Of a stretch of 64,000 bases of DNA, positions 17,514 to 26,941 are shown piece by piece (within the stretch, counting starts at the first letter, position 1; each line of letters opens with the position of its first letter). The DNA is taken from the NCBI GenBank assembly GCA_024207135.1, contig CP042428.1, positions 1,984,001-2,048,000 of the forward strand, in the 5' to 3' direction. This stretch comes from Arthrobacter sp. C2. GTDB lineage: Bacteria; Actinomycetota; Actinomycetes; Actinomycetales; Micrococcaceae. The notes beneath the pieces were generated by a model. That model was not told the origin of the DNA. It saw only the letters and a list, made by a program, of their open reading frames with translations, and did no database searches. A program made the position numbers and the translations under genes.

Positions 17514-18008
17514 TCAAGCGGCGGGGCCGGGCCGCCCCGCCTGCTGGGTCACGAGCACCTGCCAGAGCTGCCGTTCCCTGGCATCGATGGCGATGAACAG
17601 CTTGCGGGGGGACTCGTTCCGGAAGGAATCGAGCCTGACCTCGTTTGGTTCGAAGTCCTCGCAGCGGGCCCCATAGCTTCTGCCGTCGCTGAAGGTGATG
17701 TCGATGGGGCCGAACCCGTCGCAGGTCCAGTGCACCGTCGTTTCCCCCGGGCCCAGCCAGAAGCTGCCCTTGGCCGACCCTCGGTAGCCGGACATCCGGG
17801 TTACGACCGCTTCCCCCTTCCCCGGCAGCAGCCTGCGGATTTCCGGCAGTGGTGCCGGTTCCGCCCGCTGGCTGGGCTGCAGCGTCGGCCCGGCACCGTC
17901 CCGGGGACCGGGGACCTGGTCGGTCAACTGCATGCATCCGGCCAACAGGACGCCGAGCACCAGCAAGCCCAGTGCCCGGGCCGTTCCGCCTTGGCCCCTG
18001 TGCATCAT
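17514..18008 (-). CDS. Putative lipoprotein, function unknown
   Basis: A 164-residue protein. The N-terminus GTARALGLLVLGVLLAGC is a signal peptide with a lipobox (LLAGC), so it is probably anchored outside the membrane. The mature part has a compact beta-rich pattern (GSFWLGPGETTVHWTC, DITFSDGRSYGARC) with two Cys that could pair. GGAG precedes adjacent ATGs at 18008 and 18005. The open frame extends upstream to 18737 but lacks signal-like features there and overlaps the divergent gene. I do not recognise a family. Confidence 0.65.
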   Translation of the reverse strand: MMHRGQGGTARALGLLVLGVLLAGCMQLTDQVPGPRDGAGPTLQPSQRAEPAPLPEIRRLLPGKGEAVVTRMSGYRGSAKGSFWLGPGETTVHWTCDGFGPIDITFSDGRSYGARCEDFEPNEVRLDSFRNESPRKLFIAIDARERQLWQVLVTQQAGRPGPAA

Positions 18009-18164
18009 GCTGCTCCATCCGGGTCGGTTCACCGGCGAGCTAAGGGTGGCCCCGCGCCGGAATCCCGCCCCTGCAACGAGCCTAGAACAGTATCCGGCCG
18101 ACCGGAACGGCAATACGCCCAAAGGTCGATGCGGCACGCTCAAATGCCTTGTTAGTCTGGGGAC

Positions 18165-18641
18165 ATGTACCAGCCAGTGGATTTCGCCAGCCCGCAGCTC
18201 CACCTCGCCGTGGCCGGGATCATCCTCGTGTTTGCCATTCCCATGGGCATCCACGCACTGGTGCGCTGGCGCAAGTTCCGCAAGGACCCTCCCCAGCAAC
18301 AGACCTACGCGCGGCGCAGGGACATGGGCATCGAATCGGGTGTCGCCGCCCTCGGGCTCATCGCTGCCCTGGTGCTCACCGGCATGTTCGGCGCCGGGTG
18401 GAAGCAATCCGAAAAGAATCTCGTGGCCAACGTCGAAACCCGCTATGTCGTGTCCGACGTGGTGATGACCGGCTGGAACGGCTCGGCGGCCCTGGTCGAC
18501 CTGGTGGACGCCAACGGCGTTGCGGCCACGGGGATCGAGGTGTCCTTCGACGCCGTGGGTGCACCGGTCCTGCGCGATGCGGCATTCGGGCTGGACCCGA
18601 AGCATGCCGTCGAACACGCCCTGGAGCTGCGCCGGGGCTGA
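18165..18641 (+). CDS. Small membrane protein, function unknown
   Basis: A 158-residue protein with two hydrophobic segments (LHLAVAGIILVFAIPMGIHALV near residues 12-33 region, and GVAALGLIAALVLTGMFGAG near 60-79) joined by a basic linker. A soluble C-terminal domain of about 75 residues follows (VETRYVVSDVVMTGWNGSAALVDLVD and onward). By the positive-inside rule both ends would be outside. The start has only GGGGAC directly before the ATG. No family is recognised. It is divergent from one putative lipoprotein and is followed 123 bp later by another, which may reflect a shared envelope function. Confidence 0.6.
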   Translation: MYQPVDFASPQLHLAVAGIILVFAIPMGIHALVRWRKFRKDPPQQQTYARRRDMGIESGVAALGLIAALVLTGMFGAGWKQSEKNLVANVETRYVVSDVVMTGWNGSAALVDLVDANGVAATGIEVSFDAVGAPVLRDAAFGLDPKHAVEHALELRRG

Positions 18642-18764
18642 GCGAATCGGTACCTTGGTCCCGTCGGGGGCCGGGGCTCTCCACCCCAGGTCCTGGTCGG
18701 ATGCCCGAAACCTGCGCCCGGCCTCCGATGCGCGCAAGCCCTGCGGCTTCGTAGGCTCGAAGCC

Positions 18765-19358
18765 ATGACACAGACAACGCCTTCTTCTCCCTCCGCATGC
18801 CTAAGCCCCAAGGCCGTCTTCCTGGCCTCCGCCACGGTCCTGGCGGCCCTGGCGCTCACCGGGTGCAGCGCCCTGGGAATCGAGTCCACGTACGACAAGA
18901 GCTCCAGCCATGACTTCGCCACCGGGGCCGAGGGAAAGGAAAAGAAGGTCGTTCCGTCCTGGGTTCCCGACGAAGCGACGAACCTCAAGGAGGTTGTGCG
19001 CACCACGGGCAACGAGCGCATCCTGCGCATGGAGTTCGGCGGCGCGCTGCCGGAAAGCTGTGCCTCGATCGCGGAGACCGGCAAGCCCAGTGAGGCCGAG
19101 CTGTCGGCGGGGCTGGACGCCGAGGATCCGGCAGCCGCCCAGGAACTCGCCGAACGTGTGGAATCCCAGTACCAGACGCCCCTGCTGGCGGCGGACTGGT
19201 GGCCCACCGGCCAGGAGGGAAAGACCACGCACCTGTGCGGGAAGTGGTGGGTGTCCCAGGAAGGCGGCCACCTCAGCGCCTACACTCCGGAACTCAAGGG
19301 CATCGCCGAGAAGGTGATCGCCGAGCAGGCCAAGGCGCAACGCGCCAAAGGCGGCTAG
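18765..19358 (+). CDS. Putative lipoprotein, function unknown
   Basis: A 197-residue protein with a signal peptide (AVFLASATVLAALALTGC) ending in lipobox LTGC at Cys 34. The mature protein is charged and has two Cys, in PESCASIAETG and THLCGKWW, suggesting a disulfide. The C-terminal tail is Lys/Ala/Glu-rich. There is no recognisable domain. It is upstream of a long hairpin shared with the convergent aldehyde dehydrogenase gene. Confidence 0.7.
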   Translation: MTQTTPSSPSACLSPKAVFLASATVLAALALTGCSALGIESTYDKSSSHDFATGAEGKEKKVVPSWVPDEATNLKEVVRTTGNERILRMEFGGALPESCASIAETGKPSEAELSAGLDAEDPAAAQELAERVESQYQTPLLAADWWPTGQEGKTTHLCGKWWVSQEGGHLSAYTPELKGIAEKVIAEQAKAQRAKGG

Positions 19359-19395
19359 CCACCGACCAACGCCGCAGCGGTCGTGGCGACGCGCA

Positions 19396-19458
19396 CACAA
19401 GGGGCCGGGGTGGGGAGCTCCCGCCTGCTGACGCGCTTCCCTGCCCCGACCCCTTGTG
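19396..19458. terminator. Long hairpin between convergent genes
   Basis: CACAAGGGGCCGGGG pairs with CCCCGACCCCTTGTG (15 bp with one mismatch/wobble). It lies 38 nt after the lipoprotein stop and 11 nt from the stop of the convergent aldehyde dehydrogenase, so it probably terminates both. Confidence 0.65.
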
Positions 19459-19468
19459 CTGGTCGGAA

Positions 19469-20905
19469 CTAGCCGTTGATCACCTGCGGCTGGCCCAGGG
19501 CCTTGAGCCCGTCCACCCCGAATTCCACGCCGTAGCCGGAGGACTTGGCCCCGCCGAAGGGAATCCGCGGATCCACGCCGCCGTGGCTGTTGATCCACAC
19601 GGTACCGGCCTGCATGCGCGCTGCAACGGCACGGGCCGCCTCGCGGTCGCCGGACCACACGGAGGCACCCAGGCCGACATCGAGCCCATTGGCGAGTTCC
19701 AGGGCCTGCTCGATCGAGTCGACCTTGACGATCGGCAGGACCGGGCCGAACTGCTCCTCGACGACCAGCGGGTTGTCGGTGGCGATGTCCGCGATCAGCG
19801 TGCTGGGGTAGAAGTAGCCCGGCTGGTCCGCCTGCGGGTTGGCGCCGAGCAGCACGCGCGCACCGGATTCGGTGGCCTTGTCCACCAGTGCGGCGACGAT
19901 GTCGTACTGGGCCTTGTTCTGCAGCGGCCCCAGCACGTTGGCCTCGTCCAGGCCCACGCCCATCGGCATGTTCCTCGCGACCTCGACCAACGCCGCACAG
20001 ACCTCATCGTAGATGTCCTTGTGCACGTAGAGGCGCTTGAGCGCCGCACAGGTCTGGCCGGTGTTGATGAACGCGCCCCAGAACAGGTTCTCGGCGATGG
20101 CCTTGGGGTCCACGTCGGGCAGCACGATGCCGGCATCGTTGCCGCCCAGTTCCAGGGTCAGCCGCTTCACGGTGTCGGCCGAGGACCGGATGATGGCCTT
20201 GCCGGTGGCGGTGGAGCCGGTGAACATGACCTTGTCGACGTCCTGGTGGGTGCTCAGCAGCTGGCCGACGTCGCGGCCGCCGGCGACCACGTGCAGCACG
20301 CCGGCCGGGAGCACCTGGTTGATGACGTGGCCCAGGGCCAGCACGCTCAGCGGGGTGTATTCGCTGGGCTTCATCACCACGGTGTTGCCCATGCGCAGGG
20401 CCGGGGCCAGCTGCCAGACCGAGATCATCATCGGCCAGTTCCACGGGCCGATGGCACCGACGACGCCGAAGGGGCGGTAGTGCATCTCCGCGTAGGTGGT
20501 TCCGTCGTCAACGAGCACCTCGGCCTCGAGGTCGAAGGCGGCTGCGGCGCGCAGCCAGGCTGCCGCGCCCCCGACCTCGAAGCGGGCGTTCGGGCCGTTC
20601 AGCGGCTTGCCCTGCTCGCGCGAGAGCAGGTGGGCCAGCGCCTCGGCATTTGCCTCGATGGCGTCGGCGGCCCGGTTCATCAGGGCGCGGCGTGCCTCGT
20701 GGCCCAGTCCGTCCCATTCCGGCTGTGCCGCACGGGCAGCGGCGATGGCGGCCTCGAGGTCCGCGACCTCGTGTTCCGGTGCGCGGCCCACCAGTTCGCC
20801 GGTGGCCGGGTCGAGGATTTCGCGCCCGCCGGTGGCCGGCTGGATGGCTTCCAGCAATTGCTCAGCGGTGGCGTAGCTGGCGACGGTGTTGGTTTCGGTG
20901 CTCAT
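19469..20905 (-). CDS. NAD(P)-dependent aldehyde dehydrogenase
   Basis: Aldehyde dehydrogenase of 478 residues that oxidises an aldehyde to its acid. The catalytic Cys is Cys 286 in FINTGQTCAALK, the general base Glu is Glu 252 in LELGGNDAG, and the oxyanion Asn is in GPWNWP. AAAAGGAAA precedes the ATG at 20905. It is the last gene after an APC permease, 73 nt downstream. A copper amine oxidase gene lies 3.5 kb away, so an aryl or alkyl aldehyde from amine oxidation is a reasonable substrate. The precise substrate cannot be read from sequence. Confidence 0.9.
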   Translation of the reverse strand: MSTETNTVASYATAEQLLEAIQPATGGREILDPATGELVGRAPEHEVADLEAAIAAARAAQPEWDGLGHEARRALMNRAADAIEANAEALAHLLSREQGKPLNGPNARFEVGGAAAWLRAAAAFDLEAEVLVDDGTTYAEMHYRPFGVVGAIGPWNWPMMISVWQLAPALRMGNTVVMKPSEYTPLSVLALGHVINQVLPAGVLHVVAGGRDVGQLLSTHQDVDKVMFTGSTATGKAIIRSSADTVKRLTLELGGNDAGIVLPDVDPKAIAENLFWGAFINTGQTCAALKRLYVHKDIYDEVCAALVEVARNMPMGVGLDEANVLGPLQNKAQYDIVAALVDKATESGARVLLGANPQADQPGYFYPSTLIADIATDNPLVVEEQFGPVLPIVKVDSIEQALELANGLDVGLGASVWSGDREAARAVAARMQAGTVWINSHGGVDPRIPFGGAKSSGYGVEFGVDGLKALGQPQVING

Positions 20906-20978
20906 GGTTCGTTTCCTTTTCTTGTCTCTGGGTTTGCCGGAAGTCGTGTTTGTTGAATGGGTCGGTGGGGGCGGCGGG

Positions 20979-22469
20979 TCAGCGCGGCGTGGTCTCGTCG
21001 GCTTCATCTAGGTCCCCGCCGTGTCCGACGCCCGCGTAAATCGCCGGTTGGGTGGAGCGCAGCCTGAAGGCCCAGAGCAGGCCGAGGATGCCCGGGACCA
21101 CCACGAGTGCCGGAAGCAGCCATCCCAGGATGCTGGCGCCTTCCAGTCCGATCAGCACGTCGAAGTTCGCCACGATCGCCCCGAAGAGGACAACCAGTGC
21201 GATCCCGGCGAGCAGCGGTGCCACCACGGTGGTCCACCGTCCCAGCCCGTGCGGTTCGCTGCGGAAGTAGCCGATGACCGCGAAGGACGTCAGCGCCATG
21301 AGCATGACCAGCCCGAACGCGCCGGTGTTGGTGAGCCAGGTGAACAGCGTGAACACGGGGAACATGACGTCGGCGCCCGCCCCGGCGATTGCGAAGACCA
21401 CCAGCACCAGCAGCGCCACTGCCGACTGGGCCAGCGAGCCTGCCACCGGGGCATGGGTGCGCGGGTTGGTCTTGGCCGCGGCCGCGGGAAGCACGCCCTC
21501 GCGGCCCAGCGAGAAGACGTAGCGCGCCACCACGTTGTGGAAGGCGATCAGTGCGGCGAGCAGGCTGGTGATGAACAGCAGGTTTCCGAGGGTGACAAAC
21601 CACCCTGGGGTGTGGGCGGCCAGGAACCCGAAGACCAGGCCTGGACCCGCGGCGGAGTTTTCGATGACGGCGCTGTGTCCCTCGCCCACGGCCATGGCCC
21701 ACGCGGAGAGCGCGTAGAAGACGGCGATGATGCCGATCGCGATCAGCGTCGCCCGCCGCGGGGTGTTCTTGGGGTCCTTGACCTCCTCGCCGTAGATGGC
21801 GCCGGATTCAAATCCCATGAACGCCGCGATGCTGAAGGCCAGGGCGGCACCCGCACCGGCGGTGAACAGGCTTGCCGGTTCCAGCGACTCGGTGGAGATG
21901 CCCTCGGGAGCGACCTTGAAGGCCAGCACGTCGTAGACGATGACGACGAGGAATTCACAGGCCACCACGATGCCCAGCACCTTGGCGGAGAGATCGACCT
22001 TGTTCACGCCCAGGATGGCCACGACGGCCCAGCCGGCCAGGGCGCACACCCACCACGGGAGTGAAAACCCGAACGTGGTGGCGAGGAAATCGGCGAGCGC
22101 GAACCCGAACATCCCGTAGATGCCGATCTGCATGGCGTTGTAGCTGATCAGCGCCACCCACGCGGCACCGATCCCTGCGGGCTTGCCCAGGCCGCGGGCC
22201 ACATAGGCGTAGAACGCGCCGGCGTTGCTCACGTGCTGGCTCATGGCCGTGTACCCCACGGCGAAGACCAGCAGGACGACGCCCAGCACGACGAAGGACA
22301 GCGGGATGCCCAGCACGCCGGTGACCGCGTAGTTGCTGGTGACTCCCCCGGCGACGACCGTCAGCGGCGCGGAAGCGGCGATGATCATGAAGACCAGCGC
22401 GGGCACCCCGAGAGTGCGTTTGCCGAGGCTCGGGGCCGTGGTGATGTGTGAATCGGTGGATGAAGCCAT
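20979..22469 (-). CDS. APC-family amino acid/amine permease
   Basis: Inner-membrane permease of 496 residues with about 12 hydrophobic segments. The APC signature appears early (IAASAPLTVVAGGV) and again in GFESGAIYGEEVKDPKNTPRRAT, which is the usual TM6-loop motif. A strong ribosome-binding site AAGGAGG lies 8 nt before the ATG at 22469. It precedes the aldehyde dehydrogenase on the same strand and follows an AraC-type gene after 134 bp, forming a transport-oxidation-regulation set. Its substrate is probably an aromatic or aliphatic amine or amino acid. Confidence 0.88.
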   Translation of the reverse strand: MASSTDSHITTAPSLGKRTLGVPALVFMIIAASAPLTVVAGGVTSNYAVTGVLGIPLSFVVLGVVLLVFAVGYTAMSQHVSNAGAFYAYVARGLGKPAGIGAAWVALISYNAMQIGIYGMFGFALADFLATTFGFSLPWWVCALAGWAVVAILGVNKVDLSAKVLGIVVACEFLVVIVYDVLAFKVAPEGISTESLEPASLFTAGAGAALAFSIAAFMGFESGAIYGEEVKDPKNTPRRATLIAIGIIAVFYALSAWAMAVGEGHSAVIENSAAGPGLVFGFLAAHTPGWFVTLGNLLFITSLLAALIAFHNVVARYVFSLGREGVLPAAAAKTNPRTHAPVAGSLAQSAVALLVLVVFAIAGAGADVMFPVFTLFTWLTNTGAFGLVMLMALTSFAVIGYFRSEPHGLGRWTTVVAPLLAGIALVVLFGAIVANFDVLIGLEGASILGWLLPALVVVPGILGLLWAFRLRSTQPAIYAGVGHGGDLDEADETTPR

Positions 22470-22603
22470 GGGAAGTTCCTCCTTGTAGCGTCTTTCCTAC
22501 CAGTTTGCTTTCCAGTCGGGTGTTGGGGCTTGGCTTTGCGTGAGCGCTCCTTGGCAAACAGTGCAATCTTGCCCTCGGACCCCGCCCGGCTGTCGTGTCG
22601 AAA

Positions 22604-23533
22604 CTAGAATTGGGCCTTGAACGCCGAGGGCGAGATCCCGTACGCCGCACGAAAGACCCTGCTGAAATGCGCTGCATCGGGAAAACCCCAGCGGGAGCCA
22701 ACCGCTCCCACGGGGACGTGGCGTTGGAGGGGATCTTCCAGGTCTCGTCGGCATTGCTCGAGCCTTCGGGTGCGAATCCATTCGGCGACGGTGTGCCCCG
22801 ACTCGGCGAAAATCTTGTGCAGGCTGCGCAAGGACACGAAATGCGACTCGGCTACGGAGCCCGGGCACAATTCGGGATCGGCGAGATGCTCGTTGATGTA
22901 GGCCTGTATGGCCAGGAGCTGTCGGTGTTGGCCGTCGGCTGCCGGGTCGTCGTGGTCGTGGAGTTCGGCCGCGAGCAAGGTGCCCAACAGGTCAATGGCG
23001 TTTGCGGCCAGCCGATGCCCCACGGGATCCCGAAGCTGCGGAAGCAGGCCCGCCAGTTGCCCCAGGAATGGCGTGACGGCCCGGCCCAGGGGATGTTCTG
23101 TTCCGATGGCAGTGGCCGTCATCTCCCGGATTTTGGCCACCGGCAGTCCCAACTGGTGCTGGGGAAACATGAGGACGAGGGTCTTGAAGTCCTCCTCGAA
23201 CATCAGCGTGTAGGGGCGCTGCGTGTCGTAGATGGCCAGTTCGCCGGGTCGCAGCAGGGTTTCCCGACCGTCCTGCAGCAGCATTCCATGCCCGCTGAGC
23301 TGCAGGTTGAGCTTGAAGTGCGGCGCGTCGCCTGCGGCCAGCTGGTTTTCTGTGCGGCGCACCGCGTGGGCAGTGGCCTCGACCTGCATGACGCCCACGG
23401 AGCCGAATTGGCTGCCGGCGATGCTTCCGGCAAAGGCTCCCGCACGCACCGGTTCCGAATGCAGCGGAACGAAGGCACTGGACACGAGCGACTTCCATGC
23501 TTCGAAGGAATCAACGTGTTGCATCTGGTACAT
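22604..23533 (-). CDS. AraC-family transcriptional regulator
   Basis: A 309-residue regulator. The N-terminal AraC-binding-like domain (about residues 25-190, with RPGELAIYDTQRPYTLMF) is followed by a C-terminal double HTH of the AraC/XylS type (about 205-305: SLRSLHKIFAESGHTVAEWI, then WGFPDAAHFSRVFRAAYGISP). This architecture occurs in activators of amine and aromatic catabolism such as FeaR. ATG 23533 is chosen over an upstream TTG at 23554. It precedes the permease and aldehyde dehydrogenase and probably activates them, which would parallel the feaR-tynA-feaB logic for aromatic amines, but the link is inference. Confidence 0.88.
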   Translation of the reverse strand: MYQMQHVDSFEAWKSLVSSAFVPLHSEPVRAGAFAGSIAGSQFGSVGVMQVEATAHAVRRTENQLAAGDAPHFKLNLQLSGHGMLLQDGRETLLRPGELAIYDTQRPYTLMFEEDFKTLVLMFPQHQLGLPVAKIREMTATAIGTEHPLGRAVTPFLGQLAGLLPQLRDPVGHRLAANAIDLLGTLLAAELHDHDDPAADGQHRQLLAIQAYINEHLADPELCPGSVAESHFVSLRSLHKIFAESGHTVAEWIRTRRLEQCRRDLEDPLQRHVPVGAVGSRWGFPDAAHFSRVFRAAYGISPSAFKAQF

Positions 23534-23667
23534 GAGCGAGAGACCTTTCCCCAATTGCGGTGATGTCCCTCGGCATGAACGGCTCCAAGGGAAGTGAACG
23601 ACATCACATTCCAGTCAATGTACGCGCAACAGCCCCTAAAGTCACGTTTTTTCTCTGACTGTAGGTT

Positions 23668-24279
23668 TTAAATCCAGGTGTCGGGTCGGCCCGCCTTCAA
23701 CAGCTCCAGATATTGATCCAATTGGGCGCGCAGTTGCGCCGGGTCGTTGAACCCCGCATCCAGCACGGCCGCCACCTGGGCGCCCAGAAGGAAGGTCAGC
23801 AGCGATTCAGCCGCGGCGTCGGTGCGGACCTCCTGGCGCAGCGCACCCTGGCTTGCCGCCTCGGCGAGCCACTCCCTGATCCAGCTCCGCCATTGGAGCA
23901 TGGCCTCGTCATTGAGTGCGGAAAATTCGGGGTCGTGGATGGCCGCCTGCCAAAACGGGATCACGACCCGGGCCTCGTCGAGCCGGTCCTCATCCAGTGG
24001 AAGGACCTCCAGGGCAAATGCGTGCAGGGCCCCCAGCCCGCTCAAGCCCCGAATGGAAGATTCGACCCGGGCGTTGGTGCGGCCGAAGACATGGGTGAAG
24101 GTTGCGCGGACCAGGCTGGCCCGCGTGGGAAAGTACGGCTTCAGCGCCCCGTTGGCAAAGCCGGCCTCGGCCGCCACGTCGCGCAGGGTCACCCCGTCAA
24201 AGCCGCGGTGGGCAATGACCCTCCAGGTGACCTCGACAAGCTCGAGGCGGCGGGCGTCATGATCAACAATCTTTGGCAT
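23668..24279 (-). CDS. TetR-family transcriptional repressor, divergent from the amine oxidase
   Basis: A 203-residue repressor. The N-terminal HTH is [29 protein letters not shown], with the typical TetR pattern, and the C-terminal ligand domain has the BetI-like TetR_C pattern ([14 protein letters not shown]). The start is ATG 24279 (MPKIVDHD, a common opening) or 24288. It is divergent from the copper amine oxidase gene, with a perfect 9-6-9 palindrome between the two, so it is very likely the repressor of that gene and possibly of itself. An amine substrate is the expected inducer. Confidence 0.88.
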   Translation of the reverse strand: MPKIVDHDARRLELVEVTWRVIAHRGFDGVTLRDVAAEAGFANGALKPYFPTRASLVRATFTHVFGRTNARVESSIRGLSGLGALHAFALEVLPLDEDRLDEARVVIPFWQAAIHDPEFSALNDEAMLQWRSWIREWLAEAASQGALRQEVRTDAAAESLLTFLLGAQVAAVLDAGFNDPAQLRAQLDQYLELLKAGRPDTWI

Positions 24280-24363
24280 GCCACCCATCCTACGGATTCC
24301 CCCATCCCCTGCCGCACGGTGCACCGCCCGGGACCACCCCCTTGCCATGCCCGACAAACGCGG

Positions 24364-24387
24364 TTATTCTCTACAAGCAGAGAATAA
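24364..24387. promoter_or_regulatory. TetR-type operator overlapping the amine oxidase promoter
   Basis: TTATTCTCT, 6-nt spacer, AGAGAATAA: a perfect 9-6-9 inverted repeat. TATTCT at 24365-24370 is a plausible -10 box with TTGCCA at 24342-24347 as -35 (17-bp spacing), so a bound repressor would block the amine oxidase promoter. Confidence 0.75.
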
Positions 24388-24457
24388 AAACGTGGTGCAG
24401 GTCACCGGCACCGGTAATGCACGTCTCGTTCGTCCCCACCCCCGAAAGGGCAACGCC

Positions 24458-26374
24458 ATGAACCTCAGCAACGCCATCGACCAAGACACCCGCCTCGGAG
24501 CCTATGCCCTTGCCGCCGAAGCGGAAATCGCACAGGTGCGCACCATCCTGGCCGAAAACGGCCACTTCCCGGAATCGGCCCGCGTTGCCTACCTGGGACT
24601 CGAGGATCCTCGCCGGGACGCAACGGAGACCGATCGCCGCTTCCGGGTCTTCCTCCTCGATGTCGGCGGCAACCGCCCCAAGGACATCGTGGTTTCCGTG
24701 ACCCGCGGCGAGGTGGAAAGCGTCATCGAGCTGGACACAGCCACCAGCGGCGAGCTGCCGGTGCTGGAGGAGGAATTCGAGGTCGTCGAGCAATTGCTGG
24801 CACAGGACCCGCGCTGGCTCGAGGCCCTGGCCAAGCGGAACCTCGACGTGGACAAGGTGCGCGTCGCCCCGCTCTCTGCAGGTGTGTTCGAGTACCCGGA
24901 GGAATCGGGCCGCCGCATCCTGCGCGGACTGGCCTTCGTGCAGGACCACCCGGAAGACTCGGCCTGGGCCCACCCGGTCGACGGACTCGTCGGCTACGTG
25001 GATGTGGGAAACCGCAGCGTGGACCAGGTCATCGACCTGGGCGTCGTCCCGATCCCAGCCGAACACGGCAACTACACCGACCCCGAATTGACCGGCCCGC
25101 TGCGCACCACGCAGAAGCCGATCTCCATCACGCAACCCGAGGGCCCCAGCTTTGCCGTCACCGGAGGCAACCACGTCGAGTGGGAAAAATGGAGCCTGGA
25201 TGTGGGTTTCGATGTGCGTGAGGGTTTGGTGCTGCACAATATTTCCTTCTTGGACAAGGGTGCACCGCGGCGCATCCTCAACCGCGCCTCGATCGCCGAG
25301 ATGGTGGTCCCCTATGGCGATCCCTCCCCGGTGCGCAGCTGGCAGAACTACTTCGACACCGGCGAATACCTGGTGGGCCAGTTCGCCAACTCGCTCGAGC
25401 TGGGCTGCGACTGCCTGGGCGAGATCCACTATATTTCCCCGGTGGTCTCCAACGCCCGCGGCGAGGCACGCACCATCCGCAACGGCATCTGCATGCACGA
25501 GGAAGACTATTCGATCCTGGCCAAGCACTCGGATCTGTGGAGCGGCATCAACTACACCCGCCGCAACCGCCGCCTGGTGATCTCCTTCTTCACCACCATC
25601 GGCAACTACGACTACGGTTTCTACTGGTACCTCTACCTTGACGGCACCATCGAGTTCGAGGCCAAGGCCACCGGCATCGTGTTCACCAGTGCGCTTCCGG
25701 ACGGGGAAACGCCCTACGCCTCCGAGCTGGCCCCGGGGCTCGGCGCCCCCTACCACCAGCACCTCTTCGGAGCACGACTGGACTTCGCCCTCGACGGCGG
25801 CCCCGGCCGCGTCGAGGAAGAGGACGTGGTTCGTGTGCCCACCGGACCGGAGAACCTGCGGGGCAATGCGTTCTCGCGCCAGCGCACGGTGCTGGCCCGC
25901 GAGTCCGAAGCGATCCGCGACGCGGACAACGCCAAGGGCCGCACCTGGGTGGTCTCCAACCCGGAATCGAAAAACCGCCTGGGCCACCCGGTGGGCTACA
26001 AGCTGCACCCGCAGGGCAATCCCACCCTCCTGGCCGACGAGGGATCCTCGATCCACCGCCGCGCCACCTTTGCCGCCAAGGCCCTGTGGGTCACCCCGGC
26101 CACCGAGGACCAGCGCTACCCGACCGGCGACTTCGTGAACCAGCATGCCGGTGGTGCCGGGCTGCCCGAATGGGTCAAGGCCGACCGCAGCATCGACGGC
26201 GAGGAGATCGTCCTGTGGCACACCTTCGGGCTCACACACTTCCCGCGCCCGGAGGACTGGCCCATCATGCCGGTGGACACCGTGGGCTTCAAGCTGCGTC
26301 CCGAGGGCTTCTTCGACCGCTCGCCGGTCCTGGATGTCCCGGCTCCGGCCACCGGCAAGTCCTGCCACTCCTAG
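24458..26374 (+). CDS. tynA: Copper-containing primary amine oxidase (phenylethylamine-oxidase type)
   Basis: TPQ quinoenzyme of 638 residues that oxidises primary amines to aldehydes with release of ammonia and hydrogen peroxide. The TPQ precursor is Tyr 384 in the consensus IGNYDYG, the catalytic base is Asp 300 in YFDTGEYL, and copper ligands are His 433 and His 435 in [12 protein letters not shown] plus a third His in [15 protein letters not shown]. Length and the spacing of these residues closely match the Arthrobacter phenylethylamine oxidase type. There is no signal peptide, so it acts in the cytoplasm. AAAGGG lies before the ATG at 24458. A small membrane protein gene follows 10 bp later. 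The favoured substrate (phenylethylamine, tyramine or histamine) cannot be fixed from motifs. Confidence 0.95.
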   Translation: MNLSNAIDQDTRLGAYALAAEAEIAQVRTILAENGHFPESARVAYLGLEDPRRDATETDRRFRVFLLDVGGNRPKDIVVSVTRGEVESVIELDTATSGELPVLEEEFEVVEQLLAQDPRWLEALAKRNLDVDKVRVAPLSAGVFEYPEESGRRILRGLAFVQDHPEDSAWAHPVDGLVGYVDVGNRSVDQVIDLGVVPIPAEHGNYTDPELTGPLRTTQKPISITQPEGPSFAVTGGNHVEWEKWSLDVGFDVREGLVLHNISFLDKGAPRRILNRASIAEMVVPYGDPSPVRSWQNYFDTGEYLVGQFANSLELGCDCLGEIHYISPVVSNARGEARTIRNGICMHEEDYSILAKHSDLWSGINYTRRNRRLVISFFTTIGNYDYGFYWYLYLDGTIEFEAKATGIVFTSALPDGETPYASELAPGLGAPYHQHLFGARLDFALDGGPGRVEEEDVVRVPTGPENLRGNAFSRQRTVLARESEAIRDADNAKGRTWVVSNPESKNRLGHPVGYKLHPQGNPTLLADEGSSIHRRATFAAKALWVTPATEDQRYPTGDFVNQHAGGAGLPEWVKADRSIDGEEIVLWHTFGLTHFPRPEDWPIMPVDTVGFKLRPEGFFDRSPVLDVPAPATGKSCHS

Positions 26375-26384
26375 GCGGCCTGCC

Positions 26385-26867
26385 ATGACCACGAATCTTG
26401 CCGGCACCCCCGCCGCGTGGTCCGTGCCGCGGATCGGTGCGACCGTGCTGACCCGGGTGCCGGGGACAGTGGTCTACGCGCGGATCGTTGCCATCCTGGC
26501 GGCGGGTCTGGGCCTGGTCCATGTGTGGGTCATGGTCGCGTTTCCCCACGGGCCGTGGGTGGGCGCCGTTTTGGGCGCCATGGTGTTGCTGTGCCTCAAG
26601 TGCGCGCACCGGTCCTGGGGACACCCGGCGGCCTTGGTCGAATTGCTGGCCATGTCCGCCCTCATGGCCCTGGCGCACACCTTCATGGCCCTGGGCGTCC
26701 ACGAACACCGGCACGGCGGCGAGGGCCCGGTCGCGACCGCCGGCGCCGGCTCCGGCGCAATGCTGGGCATCGCCGTGGCCGAGCTGTCGCTGGTCATGCT
26801 CTGCGGGATCGGCATGCGGCTGGCCGCCCACCGTTCCGCGGAGGGCACCGGCGGCACCGGCCGCTAA
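26385..26867 (+). CDS. Small membrane protein downstream of the amine oxidase
   Basis: A 160-residue protein with about four hydrophobic segments: VVYARIVAILAAGLGLVHVW, PWVGAVLGAMVLLCLKCA, VELLAMSALMALAHTFMAL and IAVAELSLVMLCGIGMRLA. Several His lie in the loops, as in HRSWGHP and LGVHEHRHGG, which could bind a metal. It begins 10 bp after the amine oxidase stop and is almost certainly co-transcribed. I do not recognise the family. The His-rich loop next to a copper enzyme makes copper handling a possible role, but nothing proves it. Confidence 0.7.
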   Translation: MTTNLAGTPAAWSVPRIGATVLTRVPGTVVYARIVAILAAGLGLVHVWVMVAFPHGPWVGAVLGAMVLLCLKCAHRSWGHPAALVELLAMSALMALAHTFMALGVHEHRHGGEGPVATAGAGSGAMLGIAVAELSLVMLCGIGMRLAAHRSAEGTGGTGR

Positions 26868-26941
26868 ACCGCAGTCGCCGCTTCGCCGCCGCGGCGGGGT
26901 TTTGGGATACTTCCCGGTTCCCTGCCGCGGTGGCCCGGCGC

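Noticed and set aside
24371-26407. 678-codon minus-strand open frame across the copper amine oxidase
   Set aside because: Antisense of a gene with complete TPQ and copper motifs.
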